Positions 8,352 to 15,222 of a DNA stretch of 50,365 nucleotides are shown piece after piece. A program made the translations under genes and the position numbers. The notes under the pieces were generated by a model. It had not been told where the DNA came from. It made no database searches and saw only the letters and a list, made by a program, of their open reading frames with translations. Source of the DNA: Pseudomonadota bacterium (GTDB taxonomy: Bacteria; Pseudomonadota; Alphaproteobacteria; Sphingomonadales; Sphingomonadaceae); contig JAEWCW010000158.1 of assembly GCA_023390415.1 (NCBI GenBank), positions 1 to 50,365 of the forward strand, given 5' to 3'. Numbering within the stretch: position 1 is the first letter of the stretch; each line of letters opens with the position of its first letter.

Positions 8352-8930
8352 TCAGAAGCCGAACTGGCGAAGCCGGCCGAACAGCCCTTCGCGCGACGAG
8401 ACCCGGATCTTATCGTAGATTCGGCGGATATGGCTTCGAACCGTCTCGACCGAAATGGCGAGCTCGCGGGCGATGTCATCGGCGGTCAGCCCGCCGAGCA
8501 TCGCGGCGAGCACGCGGGTCTCGGCGGGGGTGAGTCGGAAGACCGAGGCGAGCTGGAGGTGGTTCAGCCCGACTTCCTCGTCGGTCCGGTAGATTCGAAG
8601 GCCGAAGGTCTCCACCGCGACGGCGGCCGGGATACGCGAGGCGCGGATCAGCAGATGCCGGTCGCCGTCGGTTTCCTCCAGAAGGGCGATCGAATCCGAC
8701 TCGGCCGCCCGAAGCAGTCCTTGGAGCTTCTCGTGCGCCGACGGGGTGGTTACCGACAGGAAACCGTCGACGAGGATGAGCAGCCTCTGCGACTCAACCA
8801 AAGCGGCGAACGCCGGATTGGACCAGATCAGCCGCAGTTGGGGGGTGACGATCACAAGCGGCCGCTCGAACAGCCCGAGCCAGCTCAGCGCCAGTTCCGG
8901 CGCGGAAATCGCGCTCTCCGCCTCGCTCAT
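8352..8930 (-). CDS. LuxR-type transcriptional regulator, candidate curli regulator
   Basis: A 192-aa regulator. Residues 15-115 look like a degenerate PAS-type sensor (LFERPLVIVTPQLRLIWSNPAF), and residues 130-190 are a LuxR/FixJ-type helix-turn-helix: FRLTPAETRVLAAMLGGLTADDIA followed by VETVRSHIRRIYDKI. No phospho-acceptor receiver is present. It is the last gene of the leftward curli locus, with a good ribosome-binding site (GGAGGG) before ATG 8930. CsgD, the curli activator of enterobacteria, is also a LuxR-HTH protein but with a different N-terminus, so a role as local curli regulator is plausible from context but not shown. Confidence 0.88.
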   Translation of the reverse strand: MSEAESAISAPELALSWLGLFERPLVIVTPQLRLIWSNPAFAALVESQRLLILVDGFLSVTTPSAHEKLQGLLRAAESDSIALLEETDGDRHLLIRASRIPAAVAVETFGLRIYRTDEEVGLNHLQLASVFRLTPAETRVLAAMLGGLTADDIARELAISVETVRSHIRRIYDKIRVSSREGLFGRLRQFGF

Positions 8931-8951
8931 GCCGCCCTCCGCGGCCCCGAA

Positions 8952-9170
8952 TCAAAGCGGGTCGGACATCTCCACGCCGGCCGGCATCGGCGGGCGCGGA
9001 AGCTCTGTCCAATGCGACGGCGTGGGCAGGATCGAATCGGTGCGGGGGTCCATGAACACCGCGCTCTCGCCGGGATCGCCGCAAACCCGACAGCCGACCA
9101 TGCAGTAGCCGCCTGCCCAGAGCAGCACCGCAGTGCGCGGCATGTCGTCACTGATCGGCTTCCACTGCAT
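8952..9170 (-). CDS. DUF551-like small protein
   Basis: A 72-aa protein beginning MQWKPISDDMPRT and ending with a HWTELPRPP motif. This pattern (W-x-P-I at the start, HW-x-x-LP-x-PP near the end) is typical of the DUF551 family, often found in phage and small accessory genes and of unknown function. It has three Cys residues in GYCMVGCRVCGD. It lies 21 bases before the LuxR-type gene on the same strand, and is separated from csgH by 124 bases. Confidence 0.65.
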   Translation of the reverse strand: MQWKPISDDMPRTAVLLWAGGYCMVGCRVCGDPGESAVFMDPRTDSILPTPSHWTELPRPPMPAGVEMSDPL

Positions 9171-9294
9171 ATGCAGCGCCCCGCACCAATGACCGAACGT
9201 AACTCATTCACTGTTTCCGGAGAACAGACCTTCGCGCGATCCCCGGCGCCCCCCCATTCCTTCACGATTCTTGGTCATCCCTTTCCTTGTCAGT

Positions 9295-9651
9295 TCAGAG
9301 TCCGCCCGCCTCGGCACTGCTGGCGACGACCTCGTAAGCGGGGCCGCTGCGCGGCTCGACCGTCAATTTCGCGCTCCAGCCCTCGGCCGCGTTGGTTCCC
9401 AGCCGCAGCCGGATGAGTTCGCTCCGTTCTCCCGCCCGGAGCCGCGCCGAGCCGCTCTGCACCGAGCGGTTGCCGCTGCTCGGGCCGCTGACCACCTCGA
9501 GCCGGTAGTCCGCCTCGACCGGCGCACTCGCCTCGCCGACGACGCGGAGCTCGACCGCGTCGCCCTGGCGCGAGCTGACCAGGCTGATCGGCCGGTTCGG
9601 TTCGGCTCCGGCGCTCATCGCGAGGCTTGCGAGCAGAAGGTAGAAAGACAT
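9295..9651 (-). CDS. csgH: CsgH-like curli chaperone
   Basis: A 118-aa exported protein with a short signal sequence ending near SAGAEP. The mature part is one beta-sandwich domain with the CsgH pattern: YRLEVVSGPSSGNRSVQSG, then LRAGERSELIRLRLG and a C-terminal strand YEVVAS. CsgH is the alphaproteobacterial counterpart of CsgC, a periplasmic protein that stops curlin from polymerising before export. The ribosome-binding site GAGAGGTGA precedes ATG 9651. Its place at the end of four curlin genes fits that job. The family is divergent, so the name rests on pattern plus context. Confidence 0.75.
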   Translation of the reverse strand: MSFYLLLASLAMSAGAEPNRPISLVSSRQGDAVELRVVGEASAPVEADYRLEVVSGPSSGNRSVQSGSARLRAGERSELIRLRLGTNAAEGWSAKLTVEPRSGPAYEVVASSAEAGGL

Positions 9652-9669
9652 TGCTTCACCTCTCGGCTG

Positions 9670-10428
9670 TCACTGCGGCGGCGTCTGCCGGGAGATGATC
9701 GCCTCGACGATCGCCGTTGCGGTCGCACTGTTGGCGTCCTCGGCGACCGGCTGCTCGGACGGTGCTTGCGACGGCTGCTCCGGCAGCACGATCGAGGCGA
9801 CCGCCTGGTCCTCGGCGAGATCGGGATCGACCGCGCCCTGGCCAGCACGCTGGACTGCGGACTGGATGCTGTTGCGACTGCGAATCTGCTGCTCGATCAG
9901 CAGCCTCTGCTCGGCGCTGAGCTGGGCCGGCTCGGCAGCTGGGAATTCCGCCGAACGGGTCTCGATGACCTGAGCGCAATTGCGCGGCCGCTCGCCCTGG
10001 GAATGGGCCTGCGGGTCGCAGCGGTCGTCGCCCTCGACCCGGGCGACGGCCCCGGTGCGGCCCTGCGACGGCCGAGAAAGCGGAGTCGGCGGCCGGGCGT
10101 CGCGCCCGCCCCGATAGAGCTGATCCTGGGCCCAGGCCGGCCGGCGCTCGCTGGTCAATTGGTCCGTCGCAGGCGCCCCCGCGCCGCGCGGCGTAAGCTG
10201 GGAGGCAGCGGGCTCCTCCTCGGGCGGCAGGGGAGCGGCGACCAGCCGCGGGCCGGCGCTGATCTGGTCGATCGCCGGTGAAGCCGGATCGTCCTCGCCC
10301 GGCATAACCGGGGCGGCGACATCTGCCGACTGGGCCGCTGCCCCGGCCGCCGCGCCGAGCAGCAGGATTCCGGCCACCAGGCCTGACACCGGACGGAAGC
10401 GTACAGACAGGGCGGCGTTCAGGCGCAT
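9670..10428 (-). CDS. Exported protein of unknown function in the curli operon
   Basis: A 252-aa protein with a signal sequence (residues 10-34, LVAGILLLGAAAGAAAQS). The mature part is Pro/Gln/Glu/Ala-rich and predicted to be mostly disordered, with two Cys (DDRCDPQAH and RNCAQVI) that could form a disulphide around a 15-residue loop, and a helical segment AQLSAEQRLLIEQQIRSR. The C-terminus AIVEAIISRQTPPQ is amphipathic. It is squeezed between the last curlin gene (12 bases) and csgH (18 bases), so it almost certainly belongs to the same transcript. I do not recognise the family; an accessory role in curli export or fibre display is only inferred from position. Confidence 0.82.
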   Translation of the reverse strand: MRLNAALSVRFRPVSGLVAGILLLGAAAGAAAQSADVAAPVMPGEDDPASPAIDQISAGPRLVAAPLPPEEEPAASQLTPRGAGAPATDQLTSERRPAWAQDQLYRGGRDARPPTPLSRPSQGRTGAVARVEGDDRCDPQAHSQGERPRNCAQVIETRSAEFPAAEPAQLSAEQRLLIEQQIRSRNSIQSAVQRAGQGAVDPDLAEDQAVASIVLPEQPSQAPSEQPVAEDANSATATAIVEAIISRQTPPQ

Positions 10429-10440
10429 CCGCAGACCTTT

Positions 10441-11418
10441 CTAACGCCCGCCGTTGTTGGTCTGGGTGATCTGAATGCTCTGATTGCCGTTTTGCCGCAC
10501 GCCGAGATCACTGAGGCCGCTTCCGTTCTGCGTCCAGATGAGACGATTTCCGGAGCCATTCTGCTCCGCCGTCATCAGGTTCGCATCCCCCGTTTGGGTG
10601 AGCCGGGCGCGATTGTCCTCGCCGTCCTGCTCGAGCAGCATCAGATTGCCGCCGCCGGTCTGGGTCATGATCGCGCCGTTGTGGATGCTTCCGCTGGCCC
10701 GCTGCGAGGCGGCCGCGACGTTCCAATCGCCGGTCTGGGTCAGATAGAGCACGTTCTGGCCGCTGCCCTCCTGGACGACCTGGCTGCGGTTGCGGTCGCC
10801 GGTCTGGCGGACCTCGGTATAGGCAGTGCCGGTGCCGCGCTGGTCCACCGAGGCCTTGTTGCGGTCGCCGTCCTGCTCGATGCGCGCGAAGGCGTTGGGC
10901 GCGGTCTGGGTGATTGTAGCGCGGTTGGCGACGCCGACCTGGTCGATATAGGCCGCCCGGTCCTGGACCGGGGGCATCGGAAGATCGATCGACGGCGGAT
11001 TGCCGTGGCCGCCGCCGCCGCAGGATCCGCGGCGCGACTTGTGGCAGTCGTCGTCGTCGTCATGACCGCCGCCGCCGCCGTGTCCGCCGCCGCCGCCGCC
11101 ATGATCGTCGTCGTGGTCGTCGCCGCCGTCATTGTGGCCGTAGCCGTTGCCGTTGCCGTGCTCGTCATGGCCGTTGCCCTGGCCTTGATGATCGCTGTCG
11201 TCGTGGCCGCCGCCGTTATTGCCGGTGTTGCCGCCATTATTGCCGCTGCTGTGGTGACCGCCGGTGCTGGCGCCGCCATTGGAGCCGCTGCCGCTGCTCG
11301 TGCCGCTGCTGCCGCTGCCGCTGCCGCTGCCGCTGCTGCCGCCGTTGTTGGCCGCAGCGGGCGCAACGGTCAGGCAGGCGCCGAGCAGCGCGGCCATCCA
11401 GGCTCCGGAATTTCTCAT
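10441..11418 (-). CDS. Curlin-repeat protein with His/Asp/Gly-rich N-terminal domain
   Basis: A 325-aa exported protein with two unlike halves. After a signal sequence (MAALLGACLTVAPAAA) come about 120 residues of low complexity: first Gly/Ser/Asn, then runs of His, Asp and Gly (HDDSDHQGQGNGHDEHG, DDHDDDHGG) ending in a CHKSRRGSC pair. The second half has about nine curlin-type repeats of the Q-x-G-x-x-N-x-A-x-x-x-Q kind (VANRATITQTAP, DRNKASVDQRGTG, DWNVAAASQRASG). The ATG at 11418 is set by GGAAGGAG upstream. As the shortest curlin and the one nearest the chaperone, it could be a CsgB-like nucleator or a metal-binding cap; both are inference. It is separated from the previous curlin gene by about 200 bases with a strong hairpin. 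Confidence 0.87.
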   Translation of the reverse strand: MRNSGAWMAALLGACLTVAPAAANNGGSSGSGSGSGSSGTSSGSGSNGGASTGGHHSSGNNGGNTGNNGGGHDDSDHQGQGNGHDEHGNGNGYGHNDGGDDHDDDHGGGGGGHGGGGGHDDDDDCHKSRRGSCGGGGHGNPPSIDLPMPPVQDRAAYIDQVGVANRATITQTAPNAFARIEQDGDRNKASVDQRGTGTAYTEVRQTGDRNRSQVVQEGSGQNVLYLTQTGDWNVAAASQRASGSIHNGAIMTQTGGGNLMLLEQDGEDNRARLTQTGDANLMTAEQNGSGNRLIWTQNGSGLSDLGVRQNGNQSIQITQTNNGGR

Positions 11419-11592
11419 TCGACCTGCTCCTTCCTCACGCCTCGAGGGGCGCTTGCTGCCCTCCTTCCGGCGGGGTGGAAATGATCGGCGATCCTGCACG
11501 CAAAACCGCCGATCACCCCCCACCGGGGAGATTGCTGGTGCCGGTTCGGGTCGGCCCCACCATCAACCCTCGTGACTCGAAAACACTTGGGC

Positions 11593-11618
11593 CCGGCCGC
11601 CGCCCGAACGGCGGCCGG
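11593..11618 (-). terminator. Hairpin between curlin genes 3 and 4
   Basis: A perfect 10-bp stem CCGGCCGCCG / CGGCGGCCGG with a 6-base loop, just after the stop of the 429-aa curlin gene. There is no clean T run right after it (GGGCCCAAGTGTTTTCG), so it may act as an attenuator or mRNA 3'-end stabiliser rather than a full terminator. Confidence 0.55.
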
Positions 11619-11624
11619 ATCCGA

Positions 11625-12914
11625 TCAGTTCGGCGTACCCTGGGTGACGACGGCCGTGTTGCCGGTGCCGCTCTGGGTGACGCTGGAGATATTATCGTTG
11701 CTGTACTGGCTGACCGTGGCGACGTGGCCGCTGCCGCTCTGCAGGACGTTGGACAAATTGCCGTCGCCATTCTGGATGACGTTGGCGGTGTTGGCGAAGC
11801 CGGTCTGGTCGATGTTCGACTGGTTGTCGTCACCGCCCTGGTCCGAGGTTGCCGACTGGTCGTCGCCGCGCTGCCGGATATAGCCGTCATTGCGGTCGCC
11901 GCCCTGCGCGATCGACGCAAATTGGTTGGAGTCGGTGTCGCCGCCCTGATCGATCGTCGCTCCGAAACCGTGGCCGATGCCGCGATTGTCGTTGCCGATC
12001 TGGCTGACATAGGCCGTCTGCTCCCGGCCGCGCTGGACGATGCTCGAGAGGTTGTCGTCGCCGGCCTGCTCGATCGACGCATCCTGGTCGCTTCCGAGCA
12101 GGCTGCCTTGGTCGATGTCCGACTCGTTGCGGTTGCCGATCTGTTCGACGAAGGCGCTCAGGAAGCTGCCCTCCTGGACGATCCGCGACCGGTTGTCGTC
12201 GCCCGACTGGACGACTCCGCGGACGCTGAGATCGGCGTTGTCGCCGGCTTCGTTCAGGAACCCGCCCTGATCGATGTCGGAGCTGTTGCCGCTGCCCGAC
12301 TGGAGGACATTGGCGGTGTGGCCGCCGGTGCCCGCCTGTTCGATTGACGAAACGTTGTCGCCGCCGCTCTGGTCGACGATGGCGTCGTTGCTGTCGCTGG
12401 TCTGCACCACGGTGGAGCTGTTCCCCGCACCCTGGGCGACGTCGGCCGCGTTGTCGTCGCCAGACTGGACGATGTCGGACGAATTGCCGCCGGCCTGCTG
12501 GTTGACACCCGCGGTGGCATTGTCGCCGGTCTGGAGCAGCTCGGACGAATTGCCATTGCCGTTCTGGGTCACGCTGGCCGATCCGTTGTCGTTATACTGG
12601 CGGATCCGCGAATAGCTGTCGCCGGTCTGGTTGACGGTCGCCTCGTTGCCGTCGTCGCTGGCGTCGTCATCGCTGCCGGCGAGATTGTCCTGAATGACGA
12701 TCGAGTCGGCTCCGGCGCCGGCCTGGGAAATTTTGGCTTTGTTGTTGTCGCCGTCCTGTTGGACGTTCGACGTCCCCGCCGAGCCGCTCTGAGTGACCTC
12801 GACCCCGCCGGCAGTGCCGGTCTGGGCGACCGTCGACTGATTGTTCTGCGCGAGGGCCGGACTGGCCGCGAGCAGAGCCAGCGTGGAACTGCCGGCGAGG
12901 ATCAAGGTCTTCAT
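11625..12914 (-). CDS. Large curlin-repeat protein (429 aa)
   Basis: An exported amyloid-type protein: signal sequence MKTLILAGSSTLALLAASPALAQ, then an almost unbroken series of curlin repeats of about 18-22 residues, for example GDNNKAKISQAGAG, GNGNSSELLQTGD and GDDNLSSIVQRGRE. Each repeat has the hallmark Gln at both ends and Asn/Gly between strands. It is unusually acidic, with runs such as GSDDDASDDGNE. Start ATG 12914 has AAAGGA upstream. It is the third curlin gene in the operon and should be exported through CsgG. Classical CsgA has five repeats; this has roughly four times that. Confidence 0.9.
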   Translation of the reverse strand: MKTLILAGSSTLALLAASPALAQNNQSTVAQTGTAGGVEVTQSGSAGTSNVQQDGDNNKAKISQAGAGADSIVIQDNLAGSDDDASDDGNEATVNQTGDSYSRIRQYNDNGSASVTQNGNGNSSELLQTGDNATAGVNQQAGGNSSDIVQSGDDNAADVAQGAGNSSTVVQTSDSNDAIVDQSGGDNVSSIEQAGTGGHTANVLQSGSGNSSDIDQGGFLNEAGDNADLSVRGVVQSGDDNRSRIVQEGSFLSAFVEQIGNRNESDIDQGSLLGSDQDASIEQAGDDNLSSIVQRGREQTAYVSQIGNDNRGIGHGFGATIDQGGDTDSNQFASIAQGGDRNDGYIRQRGDDQSATSDQGGDDNQSNIDQTGFANTANVIQNGDGNLSNVLQSGSGHVATVSQYSNDNISSVTQSGTGNTAVVTQGTPN

Positions 12915-12944
12915 TCTCTTATCCTTTTCCCGAAGGAAAAATGA

Positions 12945-12978
12945 GCGGCCGGCGTCCGGGGAAGTGGACGCCGGCCGC
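12945..12978 (-). terminator. Hairpin with T run between curlin genes 2 and 3
   Basis: A perfect 13-bp stem GCGGCCGGCGTCC / GGACGCCGGCCGC with an 8-base loop. In the leftward direction it is followed by TCATTTTTCC, so it has the parts of a rho-independent terminator. It lies between the stop of the 717-aa curlin gene and the ribosome-binding site of the next, where partial termination would grade expression. Confidence 0.75.
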
Positions 12979-12985
12979 CCAGGCA

Positions 12986-15139
12986 TCAGAGCCCGGGACC
13001 CTGGGTCACGGTGGCGTTGTTGCCACTGCCGCTCTGGGTCACGGTCGACAGGTTGCCGTCCGAGGTCTGCGTGACATTGGCCACGTTGTTGCTGCCCGAC
13101 TGGTCGATCAGCGAGCCGTTGCCGGTGCCCGACTGGTCGACATAGGCCTGGTTGCCCGTGCCGCCCTGCAGGACGTCAGACTCATTGTCGGTGCCGCCCT
13201 GGTCGACATCGACGGTTCCACCGGTGCCGCTCTGGCTGACGAACGAGTCGGCGCCGGTCGAGGTGGACTGCTGGCGGACAGTGGCGGTGTTGCCGCTGTT
13301 CGTCTGCTGGACGTTCGACAGACCGCTGTTGCCGAGCTGATCGACATTGGCGCTGTTGTTCGCGGCGGTCTGGTTGACCGTCGAGTTGTTCAGCGAACCG
13401 ATCTGGTCGACGAAGGCCTGGCTGCTGGCGCCCTGCATCACGTCCGACTGGTTGTTGTCGCCGGTCTGCGTGACGGCCGCGTTGCTGCCGTCGCCGCTCT
13501 GCAGGATGTACGAGTCGTTCGACGGGAAGCCGTTGGTGCCGTTCGAGGTCTGGTTGACAGTCGCGGTCGAAGCACCGTTCTGGGTGATGTTCGACAGGTT
13601 GTCGCCCTGGCCGACACCCGGTCCACCCGAAGCCGGGTTTCCGGTCTGGTTGACCGTCGCGGAAGCGCCGTTGGCGTTCTGCGTGACGTTCGACTCGTTG
13701 TAGACACCGTCCTGCTCGACGTCGGCGGTTGCAGCGGCATTCTGGACGATCGACGAACGGTTCAGAACGCCGTCCTGGTTGACGATCGCGCTGGCGCCAT
13801 TGGCACCGGCATTCTGCTGGACCGTCGAGTTGTTGTTCGGCGGCGCGAGACCGTAACCGGCTTCGGTGCCGCTCTGGGTCACGTTGGCAGTAGCGTTCGA
13901 CGCCTGCTGGATGACCGAACGATTCTCGGCTCCGGACTGGTTGACGGTCGCGTTGGCAACGCTGTTGCCGCTCTGGGTGACCGTCGACTCGTGGTCGCTT
14001 CCGGACTGATTGACCGTCGCCGTGTCACCGCCGTTCTGGCTGATGGTCGACCGGCTGCGGTCGCTGTTCTGGGTCACGTTGGCGGTGTTGGCCGCGCTGC
14101 CCGCCTGGGTGACGGTCGACTGGTTGTCGTTTCCGTTCTGGTTGACCGTTGCGCTGTCATTGTTGGCGCCCTGGTCGACCGACGAGATGTTGCCGTCGCC
14201 GTTCTGGTTCACATTGGCGGTTGCATCGGCGCTCTGCACCACGTCCGACTCGTTATCGGCACCGTTCTGATCCACAATAGCCGTTGCGCCGGTTGAGCCG
14301 AGCTGCTGGTTGACCGACGATTCGTTGCCGTCGCCGCCACGCTGCGTCACGCTGGCAGTCGCGTCGGAGGACTGGGTGATCTCCGAGCTATTGCCGTCGC
14401 TGAGCTGGTTGACGACCGCGAAGGCGCGGGGCGAAGCACCGTTCTCGCCGTTGATGGCGTTCTGCGTCACGGTCGAATCGTTGCCGCTGCCGGACTGAGT
14501 CACGACGGCGGTATTCTCCGTGTTCAGCCCCGGGAAGGCGGGGTTGATCGCGGCGGGCAGATCGTCCGTCGACTGACGGATGTCGGACTCGTTGTTGTCG
14601 CCCGTCTGCTCGACATAGGCGCGGTCGCCGGCGCGGAGGTTGGCGCGGCCCTGCTCGATGTTCGACTGGTTGCCGGTGCCGCCCTGGTCGACTTCGGCCC
14701 AGGAGCCCCGACCGTTCTGGACGATGGTCGAGACGGCGTTGTTGCTGCCCGCCCGCTGACGCACGCCGGCGCCGATCGGCTCACCGTTCACGCCCGCGTT
14801 GGGATAGCCCGGAGGCGACGAGTGGTCGGTGACATCGTTGCTGGTGCCGCCCTGGGTGACGGTGGACTTACCGTTCGTGCCCAGCTGGTCGACGACCGCG
14901 TTGTTGGAATTGGCCTGAGTGATCGTCGACGTGTTGCCGGAACCGTTCTGGTTGAGCCTGGCGTAGTTGGCGTCGCCGTTCTGGGTGATGGTCGAACCAT
15001 TCGAAGCGCCCGGCTGGGTCACGGTCGCCTGGTTGCTGTTGCCGCCTTGGGTGACGGTGCTGTTGTTGTTCTGGGCGAGCGCCGGAGCGGTGGCGACCAG
15101 GGCCAGCAGCGAAGCGCTGGCGAGAATGGTGTTCTTCAT
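12986..15139 (-). CDS. Giant curlin-repeat protein (717 aa)
   Basis: An exported amyloid-type protein with signal sequence MKNTILASASLLALVATAPALAQ and then more than 30 curlin-like repeats (QGGNSNQATVTQPG, GSDHESTVTQSGN, GDGNLSTVTQSGSG), ending VTQGPGL like the 804-aa curlin. Repeats are interrupted by a few non-repeat inserts, notably GYGLAPPNNNS and NGFPSNDSYILQSGD, which are shared almost unchanged with the 804-aa curlin. GAGGAT lies 7 bases before ATG 15139. Curlin repeats form stacked beta-solenoid strands, so a protein this long would make a very long single-chain amyloid segment. Function as a major fibre subunit is inferred from family and context. Confidence 0.92.
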   Translation of the reverse strand: MKNTILASASLLALVATAPALAQNNNSTVTQGGNSNQATVTQPGASNGSTITQNGDANYARLNQNGSGNTSTITQANSNNAVVDQLGTNGKSTVTQGGTSNDVTDHSSPPGYPNAGVNGEPIGAGVRQRAGSNNAVSTIVQNGRGSWAEVDQGGTGNQSNIEQGRANLRAGDRAYVEQTGDNNESDIRQSTDDLPAAINPAFPGLNTENTAVVTQSGSGNDSTVTQNAINGENGASPRAFAVVNQLSDGNSSEITQSSDATASVTQRGGDGNESSVNQQLGSTGATAIVDQNGADNESDVVQSADATANVNQNGDGNISSVDQGANNDSATVNQNGNDNQSTVTQAGSAANTANVTQNSDRSRSTISQNGGDTATVNQSGSDHESTVTQSGNSVANATVNQSGAENRSVIQQASNATANVTQSGTEAGYGLAPPNNNSTVQQNAGANGASAIVNQDGVLNRSSIVQNAAATADVEQDGVYNESNVTQNANGASATVNQTGNPASGGPGVGQGDNLSNITQNGASTATVNQTSNGTNGFPSNDSYILQSGDGSNAAVTQTGDNNQSDVMQGASSQAFVDQIGSLNNSTVNQTAANNSANVDQLGNSGLSNVQQTNSGNTATVRQQSTSTGADSFVSQSGTGGTVDVDQGGTDNESDVLQGGTGNQAYVDQSGTGNGSLIDQSGSNNVANVTQTSDGNLSTVTQSGSGNNATVTQGPGL
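13441..13945 (-). repeat. About 505-bp block shared with the 804-aa curlin gene (copy in gene 2)
   Basis: This stretch aligns with 16134-16638 without a single gap over its length (constant offset 2693) and with, by eye, about nine bases in ten identical. It encodes the stretch from GYGLAPPNNNS to GDNNQSDV. It points to segmental duplication or gene conversion between neighbouring curlin genes. Confidence 0.85.
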
Positions 15140-15182
15140 GTTTCTATCCTCGTCTTACGTTATGATTGGAAAAGGAGAACTG

Positions 15183-15208
15183 GGCCGGCGCTCGGAAGAG
15201 CGCCGGCC
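15183..15208 (-). terminator. Hairpin between curlin genes 1 and 2
   Basis: A perfect 11-bp stem GGCCGGCGCTC / GAGCGCCGGCC with a 4-base loop, 15 bases after the stop of the 804-aa curlin gene. The T content after it is modest (CAGTTCTCCTTTTCC), so attenuation or 3'-end protection is more likely than full termination. Confidence 0.6.
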
Positions 15209-15222
15209 GGTATCGGTGGTGA

